Below are positions 31,614 to 40,399 of a stretch of 64,000 nucleotides of DNA, one piece after another. The stretch is from Tardiphaga robiniae (lineage in GTDB: Bacteria; Pseudomonadota; Alphaproteobacteria; Rhizobiales; Xanthobacteraceae): positions 372,001-436,000 of the forward strand of contig NZ_JABMCJ010000094.1 of the NCBI RefSeq assembly GCF_013359755.1. Direction: 5' to 3'. The translations under genes were made by a program, and so were the position numbers. The stretch's first letter is position 1. The number at the start of each line of letters is the position of its first letter. The notes under the pieces were generated by a model. That model searched no databases and was not told where the DNA came from. It was given only the letters and a program-made list of their open reading frames with translations.

Positions 31614-32330
31614 ATGACGTTGCAGACCATTGATCCCCGCGACCGCCTGATCGTCGCGCTCGATTTGCCGGATGTTGACGCTGCCGAAGCGATGATCGCG
31701 CGGCTCGGCGACAGCGTGACTTTCTACAAGATCGGCTATCAGCTCGGCTATGCTGGTGGTCTGCCGCTGGTGCGCAAGCTCGCCGATACCGGAAAGAAGG
31801 TGTTCGCCGATCTGAAGATGCACGACATCGGCAACACCGTCGCGCGCGGTGTGGAAAGCGTGGCGAAGCTCGGCGCGACCTTCCTCACCGTGCATGGCTA
31901 TCCGCAGACCATGCAGGCGGCGGCCAATGCCAGCAAGGGCTCGGGCCTGAAGATCCTCGCGGTGACAGTACTGACCTCGTACGACAACGAGGATCTGAAG
32001 GCCGCGGGCTATCAACTCGGTGTCAGCGATCTCGTCGCCGCGCGCGCGCAGCAGGCGCAGGCGCTCGGTATCGATGGCCTCGTCTGTTCGCCAGAAGAGG
32101 CGGCGAACCTGCGCAAGCATATCAAGCCTGAGATGTGTCTGGTCACGCCCGGTGTGCGCCCTGCGGGCAGTGACGTGGGCGATCAGAAGCGGATCATGAC
32201 CCCGGCACGCGCGATTGCCGAAGGTTCGGACTATCTGGTGGTCGGCCGTCCGGTAATGGAAGCTGCTGATCCGAAGGCTGCGGCCGAGGCGATCGTCGCC
32301 GAAATTACGCAGGCACTGGCGAACACGTAA
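31614..32330 (+). CDS. pyrF: Orotidine 5'-phosphate decarboxylase
   Basis: A 238-residue TIM-barrel enzyme making UMP, the last step of de novo pyrimidine synthesis. The catalytic motif is [13 protein letters not shown] (Lys/Asp tetrad); [17 protein letters not shown] and VVGRPV close the phosphate site. It lies 6 bases after the FMN reductase and 23 bases before the DUF1330 gene. Confidence 0.98.
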   Translation: MTLQTIDPRDRLIVALDLPDVDAAEAMIARLGDSVTFYKIGYQLGYAGGLPLVRKLADTGKKVFADLKMHDIGNTVARGVESVAKLGATFLTVHGYPQTMQAAANASKGSGLKILAVTVLTSYDNEDLKAAGYQLGVSDLVAARAQQAQALGIDGLVCSPEEAANLRKHIKPEMCLVTPGVRPAGSDVGDQKRIMTPARAIAEGSDYLVVGRPVMEAADPKAAAEAIVAEITQALANT

Positions 32331-32353
32331 GAACGGGACAGGGAGAGAGACAG

Positions 32354-32656
32354 ATGGCCAAGGCTTACTGGATTGCACGCGTCGACGTGCACAATATGGA
32401 CGGCTACAAGCAATACGTGGCCGAGAACGGCCCGGTCTTCAATAAATTCGGGGCCAAATTCCTGGTGCGCGGTGGTCAGTTCGAGGCCAAGGAAGGCACG
32501 TCGCGCTCGCGCAATGTTGTGCTCGAATTCAAGGACTACACGACCGCGCTAGCCTGTTACAATTCGCCGGAATACCAGCGGTTGGTCGCGATGCGCAGCC
32601 CGCACGGCGAGAGCGATCTCGTGATCATCGAGGGGTATGACGGTCCGCAGCCTTGA
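32354..32656 (+). CDS. DUF1330 family small protein
   Basis: A 100-residue dimeric alpha/beta-barrel-type protein (MAKAYWIARVDVHN, GGQFEAKEG, VVLEFKDYTTALACYNSPEYQ). The biochemical role of DUF1330 is unknown. The strong GGGAGAGAGAC ribosome binding site before the ATG supports expression. It sits between pyrF and dapB in the co-directional run. Confidence 0.92.
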   Translation: MAKAYWIARVDVHNMDGYKQYVAENGPVFNKFGAKFLVRGGQFEAKEGTSRSRNVVLEFKDYTTALACYNSPEYQRLVAMRSPHGESDLVIIEGYDGPQP

Positions 32657-32776
32657 GCGGCAGGGCCTTAAGCATGTGTTTGATCTGATTGGTATCTAAG
32701 GACTTTAGGTACCGTGGGCGTGTTGCCGCCGTGGCAACGCGCCGCTATACCGCCTTGAGATACTGAGGATCGTTCA

Positions 32777-33592
32777 ATGTCCGATATGAGACTGATCGTT
32801 GCTGGCGCCGGCGGCCGAATGGGCCGCGCGCTGATCCGCACCATCTCCGAAACCCCCGGCGCTGTTGTTTCCGGTGCGCTCGAGGCGCCCGGCTCGGAGC
32901 TGCTCGGACAGGATGCCGGCGTGCTCGCCGGCCTTCCCGAGAACGGCGTCAAACTCTCGGCCGACCTCTGGACGCTGTCGAAGGATGCCGATGGTATCCT
33001 TGATTTCACGGTGCCTGCGGCGACCATCGCCAATGTTGCGATCGCAGCCCAGCGCGGCCTCGTTCACGTGATCGGCACCACCGGCCTGTCGTCGTCGGAC
33101 AACGCGGTGATCAAGAGCGTGACCGGTCAGGCCATCGTCGTGCAGTCGGGCAATATGAGCCTCGGCGTCAATCTGCTCGCCGCGCTGGTGAAGCGCGTTG
33201 CGCAGTCGCTCGATGACGGCTTCGACATCGAAGTGCTGGAGATGCATCACAAGGCCAAGATCGACGCGCCCTCGGGCACGGCTTTCATGCTGGGTCAGGC
33301 TGCTGCCGAGGGTCGCAAGATTCCGCTCGAGCAACATTCGGCGCGTGGCCGCGACGGGCTCACCGGCGCGCGCAAAACCGGCGATATCGGCTTTGCCTCG
33401 TTGCGCGGCGGTACTGTCGCTGGCGATCATACGGTGATCTTCGCCGGTCCCCATGAACGCATCGAGCTGTCGCACAAGGCCGAGGATCGCATGATCTTCG
33501 CCCATGGTGCGCTGAAGGCGGCGATGTGGGCGCATGGAAAAAAGCCAGGTTTGTACTCGATGGCTGACGTGCTCGGCCTTGGTGAAATGTAA
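32777..33592 (+). CDS. dapB: 4-hydroxy-tetrahydrodipicolinate reductase
   Basis: A 271-residue enzyme of lysine/diaminopimelate synthesis. The NAD(P)H-binding loop is [10 protein letters not shown], the cofactor region has GTTGLSSS, and the catalytic block is [15 protein letters not shown]. It is full length. A 120-base gap separates it from DUF1330, so it may have its own promoter; gpmA follows after 22 bases. Confidence 0.98.
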   Translation: MSDMRLIVAGAGGRMGRALIRTISETPGAVVSGALEAPGSELLGQDAGVLAGLPENGVKLSADLWTLSKDADGILDFTVPAATIANVAIAAQRGLVHVIGTTGLSSSDNAVIKSVTGQAIVVQSGNMSLGVNLLAALVKRVAQSLDDGFDIEVLEMHHKAKIDAPSGTAFMLGQAAAEGRKIPLEQHSARGRDGLTGARKTGDIGFASLRGGTVAGDHTVIFAGPHERIELSHKAEDRMIFAHGALKAAMWAHGKKPGLYSMADVLGLGEM

Positions 33593-33614
33593 GAAGAACG
33601 AAACGGAATTCTCG

Positions 33615-34238
33615 ATGAACGAACGTCTTCTCGTCCTCGTCCGTCATGGACAGAGCGAATGGAATCTGAAGAACCTTTTCACCGGCTGGAAAGATCCTGA
33701 TCTCACCGAGAAGGGCGTCGCAGAGGCCAAGGAAGCCGGCCGCAAGCTGAAGGCGCAGGGTCTGACCTTCGATGTCGCGTTCACCTCGGCGCTGACCCGC
33801 GCGCAGCACACGCTCAATCTCGCACTGGAAGAGATGGGCCAAACCGGCCTGCCGATCACGAAACATCTGGCGCTGAACGAGCGCGATTACGGTGATCTCT
33901 CCGGCCTCAATAAGGACGACGCCCGCGCCAAATGGGGCGAGGAGCAGGTCCATGTCTGGCGTCGTTCCTATGACGTGCCGCCGCCCGGTGGCGAGAGCCT
34001 GAAGGATACGCTGGCGCGCACGCTGCCGTATTTCGTGCAGGAAATCCTGCCCTGCGTGCTGCGCGGCGAACGCACGCTGGTAGCGGCCCACGGCAATTCG
34101 CTGCGTGCCCTGATCATGGTGCTGGAGAAGCTGACGCCGGAAGGCATTCTCGCCCGCGAACTCGCAACCGGCGTGCCGGTGATCTATCGGCTCAATGCCG
34201 ATGCGACGGTGGCGTCGAAACTCGATCTGGCGGGTTGA
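33615..34238 (+). CDS. gpmA: 2,3-bisphosphoglycerate-dependent phosphoglycerate mutase
   Basis: From the ATG at 33615, 207 residues. The phospho-histidine motif is [10 protein letters not shown] near residue 10; [14 protein letters not shown] and [10 protein letters not shown] are the other active-site blocks. It is the short alphaproteobacterial form (~207 instead of ~250 residues). It interconverts 3- and 2-phosphoglycerate. It ends convergently 26 bases from the hydrolase-like gene. Confidence 0.96.
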   Translation: MNERLLVLVRHGQSEWNLKNLFTGWKDPDLTEKGVAEAKEAGRKLKAQGLTFDVAFTSALTRAQHTLNLALEEMGQTGLPITKHLALNERDYGDLSGLNKDDARAKWGEEQVHVWRRSYDVPPPGGESLKDTLARTLPYFVQEILPCVLRGERTLVAAHGNSLRALIMVLEKLTPEGILARELATGVPVIYRLNADATVASKLDLAG

Positions 34239-34264
34239 TCGACGCGCTCGGTTGCGTGGCGCGG

Positions 34265-35056
34265 CTAGCGCGCCATCGCAGCCGACACGAAATCCGAGAT
34301 CGCATCGAGAAAGACGTCCGGCTTCTGCAATTGCGGGACATGCGCGCAGCCCGGAAGCACGATCAGCCGTGCATCAAGTAGTCCGGCAGCAAGCTCTCTG
34401 GACATCGGTGGTGGCGTCGCTTCATCGTGCTCGCCGACCAGCACCAGCACCGGCACTTTGACGGTCCCGATCTCAGGCCGGAGGTCCAGCGTCGCCAGGG
34501 ACTCGCAGGCACTCTGAAACACGCCGGGATCCGTGCGCAAAAAGGCCTCGCGGCGATCGCGCATCAGCTCCGGGTTCTGTTCCTGAAATTCAGCGGCGAA
34601 CAAGCGTCGCATCGCGACATCGGTAACCGCCGGCAATCCCTTGGTCGATGCTGCCGTCGCCATGTTGCGGAACGCCTCGCGGCCGGATTCGGAAAACGCT
34701 GCGCCGCAATCGGCGAGAACCAGACGGCCTGCAATGCCGGGATGGCGGATCGCCATCTGCAAGGCAACGAAACCGCCATAGCCGTTACCGAGCACGATCG
34801 TGTCCGCGCCGTCGCCGCAGTCCCTGACGGCTTCCGCCACGCGGTCCGCTACGGCCGCCAGTCCGCCGCTTACGGCGTCTGATCCCCCAAAACCCGGCAA
34901 TTCGGGAACGATGACACGGTGGGTCTTGGCCAGCGACGGCACGATGCTGTCGAAGCTTGCCCGGTCAGACAGCAGCGAGTGAAGCAGCATGATGGCCGGT
35001 CCTTCGCCGAATTGCGCTGCATTGACGGTGCTGTTTGCCAAGCGCCGATCTGCCAT
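34265..35056 (-). CDS. Alpha/beta-hydrolase-fold protein lacking the nucleophile serine
   Basis: The ATG at 35056, preceded by GGGAGAGG, gives 263 residues. The fold is recognisable: PAIMLLHSLLSD near residue 20, VPELPGFGGSD, then the nucleophile elbow, VLVGEHDEATPP (acid) and GCAHVPQLQKP (histidine). However the elbow reads GNGYG (residues 90-94) where G-x-S-x-G is expected, so Gly92 replaces the serine. It resembles the MhpC / enol-lactonase branch otherwise. It may be catalytically dead or use another mechanism. It is divergent from the GntR-ALDH-MFS cassette. Confidence 0.85.
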   Translation of the reverse strand: MADRRLANSTVNAAQFGEGPAIMLLHSLLSDRASFDSIVPSLAKTHRVIVPELPGFGGSDAVSGGLAAVADRVAEAVRDCGDGADTIVLGNGYGGFVALQMAIRHPGIAGRLVLADCGAAFSESGREAFRNMATAASTKGLPAVTDVAMRRLFAAEFQEQNPELMRDRREAFLRTDPGVFQSACESLATLDLRPEIGTVKVPVLVLVGEHDEATPPPMSRELAAGLLDARLIVLPGCAHVPQLQKPDVFLDAISDFVSAAMAR

Positions 35057-35173
35057 TTTTGCCTCTCCCGTCAAAAGCTTGCAGCCCGCAGCCTGGTCGG
35101 CTGTTGCATCCGCCTGTCCTGTTGTGTCCCGGACCGGAGCCTAAAAGCAAGTCCTCGATCGCGCAAATCTGAC

Positions 35174-35202
35174 TTGACGTGATATTTCACGAGATGCATC
35201 TT
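35174..35202 (+). promoter_or_regulatory. Candidate promoter of the GntR-ALDH operon with overlapping operator
   Basis: TTGACG (35174-35179) could be a -35, with a weak CATCTT -10 at 35197-35202. The palindrome CGTGA-TATT-TCACG (35178-35191) overlaps the -35 and spacer, a typical place for a repressor site. It lies 37 bases before the GTG start. Confidence 0.4.
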
Positions 35203-35227
35203 TGTCGGAGAATCAGAGGAAATATCC

Positions 35228-35878
35228 GTGCTTCTTCGAGATAACGTCTACAACAGCCTCAGGTCTGATATCCTGATGTGTCGCTTTTTGCCAGGCGATG
35301 ATATGCGGGAGCAGGAGCTGGCGGTGCGCTATGCGGTCAGCCGCCAGCCCGTACGTGAGGCTTTGCTGCGGCTCGAGCGCGAGCATCTCGTGACGGTGCA
35401 GCCGCGCCAGGGTTATCGGGTCAATCCGATCTCGATCTCGGACGCCCGGGACCTGTTGCGGTTTCGCTATGCGGTCGAGCCGGCCTGTGTGTCGGAAGCG
35501 ATCGAGCACGCCTCGGACAACATCCTGCGCGGATTGGACCAATACAGGTCGTTCGACGGCTCGGCGGAAGATTTCATCGATTATAACCGCGCCTTCCATA
35601 TCGCGCTGGCACAGGCGTCCGGCAACCGGCGCATGGCGTCGGCCGCGCGCGATCTGATCGAACAGGCCGACCGGCTGGTGCGTATCAGCATCGCCAACGT
35701 CAAGGGCCGCGATCACATGCAGCTCGTGGGCGAGCACGTCAGCCTGATCGACGCCATGCAGCGCCGCGACCAGCGCGGCGCGGCGCGCATCATCAAGGCT
35801 CACATCGAGAAAACAGAAAAGCGCGTGCTGCCTGCCTTGGCGCGTAACGCGATCATCGTCGAAGGGAGAGATCTATGA
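35228..35878 (+). CDS. GntR-family (FadR/FCD) transcription regulator
   Basis: A GTG start after AGAGGA (35215-35220) gives 216 residues. The N-terminal winged helix (residues 1-70) includes ELAVRYAVSRQPVREALLRLERE; the C-terminal all-helical FCD ligand domain has metal-site-type histidines (FHIALAQASGN, HVSLIDAM). It is probably a metabolite-responsive repressor of the adjoining cassette: its stop overlaps the aldehyde dehydrogenase start (ATGA, 35875-35878). The inducer is unknown. Confidence 0.92.
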   Translation: MLLRDNVYNSLRSDILMCRFLPGDDMREQELAVRYAVSRQPVREALLRLEREHLVTVQPRQGYRVNPISISDARDLLRFRYAVEPACVSEAIEHASDNILRGLDQYRSFDGSAEDFIDYNRAFHIALAQASGNRRMASAARDLIEQADRLVRISIANVKGRDHMQLVGEHVSLIDAMQRRDQRGAARIIKAHIEKTEKRVLPALARNAIIVEGRDL

Positions 35879-37404
35879 ACATTCCAACAAAAACAGGCTC
35901 CATCGATGTCGAGATCCACGGCAATTTCGTAGACGGCCGCGAAGTCGAGGCCGGCAACGGCGAGATGATCGATGTGCGCAACCCGGCCACGGGCGACGTC
36001 ATCGCACGAATTCCCAATTCGACCGCAGCCGATATCGATCATGCCATGAAGAGCGCGCGTGCGGCGTTCGAAGGGCGCGCCTGGGGTGGCATGGATACAC
36101 GTGCCCGTGCGCGCCTGATCAATAAGCTCGCCGATGCGTTCGAGGCCAACCTAGACACGCTGTATCGGCTGGAAACGTTGAACAACGGCCGTCCAGTCAA
36201 CGAGACACGTGCGCAGCTCTCGCGCCTCCCGGACTTCTTCCGCTACTTCGCGGGCGTCGCCCTGGCGCGGCGCGATTCCGTCATTCCGGTTGAAGGCGCG
36301 TATCTCAACTATACGCTGCGCACGCCGATCGGGATCGTGGCGAACTGTACGCCGTTCAATCATCCGCTGATGATCCTGTGCAAGTCGCTGGCTGCCGTTC
36401 TGGCCACCGGTTGCGTGACGGTCGTGAAGCCCTCGGAATACACGCCCCTGACCACGCTGAAGCTCGCGCAGATCTTCACCGAAGCCGGCCTGCCGCCGGG
36501 CGTATTTAATATCGTGCTCGGCTACGGCCCGAGCGCCGGCAAGATGCTGTCCGAACATCCCGATATCAACAAGCTGGTGTTGACCGGCGGTACCGAAGCC
36601 GGGCGCATCGCCGGTGCTTCGGCAGCGAAAGTATTCGCGCATCAGACGATGGAGCTTGGCGGCAAGACGCCTGTCATGGTGTTCGACGATTTCGATGTCG
36701 ATCAGGCAGTGAACTACGCTGCCTTCGGTGCCTTCATCGGTGCCGGCCAGACTTGCGTCTGCGCTTCCAGGCATATCGTGCAGGCCTCGATCTACGACGA
36801 GTTCGTAGCGAAGCTGCAGGCCAAGACGAAGTCTATCCGTATCGGCGATCCGTTCGATCCCAACACGCAGCTCGGCCCGGTGATCTCGGCGCGCCAGCGT
36901 GACCGCGTACTGTCTTATGCGCGTTTCGGTCACGAGGATGGCGCCCGGCTGGTTGCTGGTGGCGTTGCGGCAAAGATAGCCGGTCACGAAAACGGGTTCT
37001 TCGTGGAGCCCACGGTGTTCGCGGATGTTCGGTCGGACATGCGCATCTTCCAGGAAGAGGTGTTCGGTCCGTTCACCTCTGTCACGCCGTTCAAGGACGA
37101 GGCCGATGCGTTGCGTCTGGCCAATGATTCCCCGTTCGGACTTGCAGCGGCGATCCGCACCCGTGACGTCGCGCGCGCACATCGCGTGGCCGGCCGCGTC
37201 AAGGCGGGTATCGTCTGGATCAACGATCATCATCGCCTCGATCCTGCATCGCCCTGGGGCGGCGTGGACGACAGTGGCATCGGCCGTGAATGCGGCACCG
37301 AAAGCTTCGATGATCACTTCAACACCAAGAGCGTGATGGTGGCGACGGGCGATGGCCCGTTCGACTGGTATCGCGACACGGCGGGGCAGAAGCGACTGAA
37401 CTAG
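35875..37404 (+). CDS. NAD(P)-dependent aldehyde dehydrogenase
   Basis: A 509-residue ALDH-superfamily enzyme. NCTPFNHPLM precedes the cofactor region, VKPSEYTPL follows, LTGGTEAG is the NAD loop, MELGGKTPVMV carries the catalytic Glu and GQTCVCAS the catalytic Cys. The C-terminal PWGGVDDSGIGRE is standard. It is of the betaine/aminoaldehyde dehydrogenase type; the substrate cannot be fixed. It is translationally coupled to the GntR gene and followed 76 bases later by an MFS transporter, suggesting uptake and oxidation of one compound. Confidence 0.93.
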   Translation: MNIPTKTGSIDVEIHGNFVDGREVEAGNGEMIDVRNPATGDVIARIPNSTAADIDHAMKSARAAFEGRAWGGMDTRARARLINKLADAFEANLDTLYRLETLNNGRPVNETRAQLSRLPDFFRYFAGVALARRDSVIPVEGAYLNYTLRTPIGIVANCTPFNHPLMILCKSLAAVLATGCVTVVKPSEYTPLTTLKLAQIFTEAGLPPGVFNIVLGYGPSAGKMLSEHPDINKLVLTGGTEAGRIAGASAAKVFAHQTMELGGKTPVMVFDDFDVDQAVNYAAFGAFIGAGQTCVCASRHIVQASIYDEFVAKLQAKTKSIRIGDPFDPNTQLGPVISARQRDRVLSYARFGHEDGARLVAGGVAAKIAGHENGFFVEPTVFADVRSDMRIFQEEVFGPFTSVTPFKDEADALRLANDSPFGLAAAIRTRDVARAHRVAGRVKAGIVWINDHHRLDPASPWGGVDDSGIGRECGTESFDDHFNTKSVMVATGDGPFDWYRDTAGQKRLN

Positions 37405-37480
37405 AGCAAAGCGATCGCCAACAGATCCCCCACAGAGGGACGGCGCTAATCGATATGGAAACAAACAGGGAGAGACGACG

Positions 37481-38848
37481 ATGCCGACATCAGTAAATGC
37501 GGGCGGCCGGTTGGACCGGCTGCCGATCGGACCGTTCCACTACCGCATCATGACGTTGATCGGGATTGGAATGTTCTTCGACGGCTTTGACATCTATATC
37601 GCAGGAACAGTGCTGGGCGTGACGCTCAAGAGCGGCTTCTCAACACTCGCGGAGAATGCGCTGTTCATTTCGGCGACGTTCTTCGGAATGATGCTCGGCT
37701 CGTTCGGCACCGGCTTTCTCGGTGATCGCTACGGCCGTCGGTTCTCCTATCAGTTCAATCTGCTGCTATTCGGCGTAGCATCGCTCGCGGCGGCATTCGC
37801 GCCAAACATGACCATCCTGATCCTGTGCCGCTTCGTGATGGGTCTTGGGCTCGGTGCTGAAAACGTGGTCGGCTACTCGACGATGACCGAGTTCGTTCCC
37901 GCGCGTTCGCGCGGCAAGTATCTGGGGCTGATGGCCGTCTGCGTCGTTAGTGGCCTGCCGGTGGCGCTACTGGTGGCCTCGTTCGTGGTGCCGATGTTCG
38001 GATGGCGCGCCATGTTCGTGCTCGGCGGCATCGGTGCGCTGGTGGTCTGGTACATGCGCAAGAACCTGCCCGAGTCGCCGCGCTGGCTCGAGGCCGTCGG
38101 CCGCCGCGAGGAGGCTGAGGCGCTGATGCAGAAGATCGAAAGCGAGGCTGCCCAGGGCAAGCCGCTGCCGCCGGTGACCACGGTCCCGACCGTGCAGGCG
38201 TCCGGCCAGCTGTCGTCGCTATTCGCGCCCCCACTGCTGTCGCGTATGATCGTCGGTTCGATCTGCCTGATCACCATCAACACATTGCTGTATGGCTTCG
38301 TGACCTGGCTGCCGGTGTTCTTCATCAAACAGGGATTGAGTGTCGCCACGTCGTTCAGTTACTCGCTGCTGATGGCGCTGGGTGCTCCGGTCGGCTCGGC
38401 TATCGGCGCGCTGACGGCCGACCGTTGGGGCCGCAAGCCGACCATCATCGGTTCGTCGCTGATCGCGGTGGTGTTGGGCATCATCTATCCGATGATTTCC
38501 GATCCGCTTCTGCTGCCAGCGGTCGGTTTCGCACTCACGATCCCGATCTATGTGCTGGTTGCGCTGCTGTTCGGCATCTATATCCCCGAACTGTTCCCCA
38601 CCGAAGTGCGATTGCGGGCGTCGGGGATCGTCAACACGCTGGGGCGCGGCGCAACCATCGTGACGCCGTTCTTGGTGGTGACCCTGTTCGAGGCGCGCGG
38701 CGTTGCGGGCGTAATGGCGCTGATGATCGGATTGCTGGTGCTGCAGATCATCACGGTGTGGGCGTTCGGCATTGAGCCACGGAACCGCAGCCTTGAAGAA
38801 ATGAAGACCGACGAATCCTCAGCGCCCGTGCTGAAGGAAGCGTCTTAG
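37481..38848 (+). CDS. MFS transporter (aromatic-acid / sugar-porter-like)
   Basis: A 455-residue, 12-helix permease. The first helix carries FFDGFDIYI, the acidic motif of the aromatic acid:H+ symporter group; the loop 2-3 motif is GDRYGRRFSYQ, and a second copy is TADRWGRKPTI between helices 8 and 9. LPESPRWL closes helix 6, as in sugar/metabolite porters. It is the third gene of the GntR-ALDH-MFS cassette and probably imports the substrate of that pathway. Confidence 0.9.
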   Translation: MPTSVNAGGRLDRLPIGPFHYRIMTLIGIGMFFDGFDIYIAGTVLGVTLKSGFSTLAENALFISATFFGMMLGSFGTGFLGDRYGRRFSYQFNLLLFGVASLAAAFAPNMTILILCRFVMGLGLGAENVVGYSTMTEFVPARSRGKYLGLMAVCVVSGLPVALLVASFVVPMFGWRAMFVLGGIGALVVWYMRKNLPESPRWLEAVGRREEAEALMQKIESEAAQGKPLPPVTTVPTVQASGQLSSLFAPPLLSRMIVGSICLITINTLLYGFVTWLPVFFIKQGLSVATSFSYSLLMALGAPVGSAIGALTADRWGRKPTIIGSSLIAVVLGIIYPMISDPLLLPAVGFALTIPIYVLVALLFGIYIPELFPTEVRLRASGIVNTLGRGATIVTPFLVVTLFEARGVAGVMALMIGLLVLQIITVWAFGIEPRNRSLEEMKTDESSAPVLKEAS

Positions 38849-38866
38849 TCGTTCGTTCAGTCCAAT

Positions 38867-38888
38867 GGGTCGCAGGAAACTGCGGCCC
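38867..38888. terminator. Hairpin between convergent MFS and MGMT genes
   Basis: GGGTCGCAG (38867-38875) and CTGCGGCCC (38880-38888) pair with one wobble around a GAAA (GNRA) loop, 19 bases after the MFS stop and 8 bases before the end of the convergent gene. It could serve both directions; the T content after it is modest (GTTGCTGTT). Confidence 0.5.
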
Positions 38889-38895
38889 GTTGCTG

Positions 38896-39777
38896 TTAAT
38901 TCGCTCCCACCTGTCCCGCTTCCCAGCCGATCATGGCCTGCTTCCGTGTAATGCCCCAATGATAACCCGTCAGTGCGCCGGATTTACCGAGCGCACGGTG
39001 GCACGGCACCACGAAGGAAATCGGGTTCTTGCCCACGGCCGCGCCGACGGCGCGTGAGGCCTTCGGGTTGTCGATCTTGCAGGCGATATCCGAATAGCTG
39101 ACCGCACGACCCATCGGGATCTTCAGCAGCGTTTCCCAGACGCGGACTTCGAAATCCGTCCCGATCAGCACCACCCGCAACGGCTGGTCCGGGCGCCACA
39201 GCTTGCTGTCGAAAATTCGCTGCGCCAGTCCGGCCGTGCCGGGAGTGTCCTCAATCAATGTGGCCGCCGGCCAGCGCCGACTCATGTCGGCGAAAGCGCG
39301 CTGTTCGTCGCCGGGATCGGAGAAAGCGAGACCCGCAAGGCCGCGGTCGCTGGCGATCACGATGGCTGTGCCGAACGGCGAGGGATGGAAGCCGTAGCGC
39401 AATTCCATACCGGCGCCGCCGGTTTTCCATTCTCCTGGCGACATCGCTTCATGGGTGACGAACAGATCGTGCAGCCGGCCCGGGCCCGACAGGCCGGAGT
39501 CGAGCGCCGCATCGAGCACGCTGGCGGAATCGCGCAGCAGGTGCTTGGCATGATCGAGCGTCAGCGCCTGCATGAACGCTTTCGGTGTCAGTCCGGCCCA
39601 GCGGCGGAACAGGTGGTGCAACTCGTCCGGCGTCACGCTCGCGGCGTCAGCCACGGCCTCGATGTTCGGCTGGTCCCGCCACTGCGAGTGCATGAAGCCG
39701 ATGGCACGGCGTACGGAATCGTAATCGCGCAGGGCTGCGTCGCGCTGGCCCGGCTTGATCGGGCGATGCTCAGTCAT
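38896..39777 (-). CDS. Ada-like fusion: AraC-type helix-turn-helix plus methylated-DNA-cysteine methyltransferase
   Basis: The ATG at 39777 (MTEHRPIKPG) gives 293 residues. Residues ~20-115 resemble an AraC-type DNA-binding domain (LHHLFRRWAGLTPKAFMQALTLDHAKHLL is split across its two helices). The C-terminal ~170 residues are an O6-alkylguanine methyltransferase with the active-site motif VVPCHRALGKSG. The N-terminal zinc/phosphotriester domain of classical Ada is missing. It repairs alkylated guanine and may regulate its own gene. Starts at 39804 or 39840 cannot be excluded. Confidence 0.9.
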   Translation of the reverse strand: MTEHRPIKPGQRDAALRDYDSVRRAIGFMHSQWRDQPNIEAVADAASVTPDELHHLFRRWAGLTPKAFMQALTLDHAKHLLRDSASVLDAALDSGLSGPGRLHDLFVTHEAMSPGEWKTGGAGMELRYGFHPSPFGTAIVIASDRGLAGLAFSDPGDEQRAFADMSRRWPAATLIEDTPGTAGLAQRIFDSKLWRPDQPLRVVLIGTDFEVRVWETLLKIPMGRAVSYSDIACKIDNPKASRAVGAAVGKNPISFVVPCHRALGKSGALTGYHWGITRKQAMIGWEAGQVGAN

Positions 39778-39858
39778 CGCTAGGTCTCTGGCAAGATTCA
39801 TCATGATATCGATGTAGGCCTGCCCCGACGCGCAAACCACCCGTTTCCCGATGGATCA

Positions 39859-40377
39859 TCAGTTCACCGGATTATAGGTCGGGCCGCGTTTGGCGGCCTG
39901 GAGCGCTTCCATCAAGGCTTTGATGAAGCTTGCCTTTTCCTCTGCGCCGAGGAACCGTGCGATCGACACTCGACGGCCGCGCGACACCAGAAAAAGCTGC
40001 TCGATGCCGAATTCGGCGTGGCACACCTGATCGATCTGCACCCAGAGCGGATTGAATGCCCATTCCACGACGTCGCCTGATGGGCTGACCCGGCGCACAC
40101 GGATTTCCGACGGCGTGACCGTGATCTCTTCGGTGGCCCTGGCGCGTCTGTCGTAGATCTTGAAGGCGATATAGATCGCCAGCAGGTCGAGGCCGAAAAA
40201 GCCGAGCACCGGCCAGGCGCCCATTAGCAGAAAGGCCATCCCCGCGCCGAACGAGACCATGCTGATGAAACCCATGAGCATGAGGAAGCCCTTGCGACCC
40301 AGCGCGTGATGCGGACGCAGCAGCGCGCTGAACAGCATCGGTTCCTGCGGGACGTCAAAGTCGTTGCCTGATGTCAT
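39859..40377 (-). CDS. DUF2244 membrane protein
   Basis: A 172-residue protein with two adjacent membrane helices (about residues 32-50 and 53-70, GFISMVSFGAGMAFLLMG and WPVLGFFGLDLLAIYIAF) and a C-terminal cytoplasmic beta-rich domain (EITVTPSEIRVRRV, VEWAFNPLWVQI, GRRVSIARFL). It matches DUF2244, a family of unknown function common beside nth in alphaproteobacteria. It is divergent from nth with starts close together. Confidence 0.88.
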   Translation of the reverse strand: MTSGNDFDVPQEPMLFSALLRPHHALGRKGFLMLMGFISMVSFGAGMAFLLMGAWPVLGFFGLDLLAIYIAFKIYDRRARATEEITVTPSEIRVRRVSPSGDVVEWAFNPLWVQIDQVCHAEFGIEQLFLVSRGRRVSIARFLGAEEKASFIKALMEALQAAKRGPTYNPVN

Positions 40378-40399
40378 GGTCCCTCAGTATATCCCTTTG

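Noticed and set aside
30453-32378. 641-codon open frame on the minus strand
   Set aside because: It covers three well-identified plus-strand genes (PmtA-like, FMN reductase, pyrF) and has no ribosome binding site or recognisable domain.
32690-32712. Imperfect palindrome GGTATCTAA / TTTAGGTACC before dapB
   Set aside because: Contains a mismatch and sits with no identifiable promoter or regulator; insufficient evidence for an operator.
36151-37464. 437-codon open frame antisense to the aldehyde dehydrogenase
   Set aside because: Shadow of the GC-biased dehydrogenase gene, whose motifs are clear.
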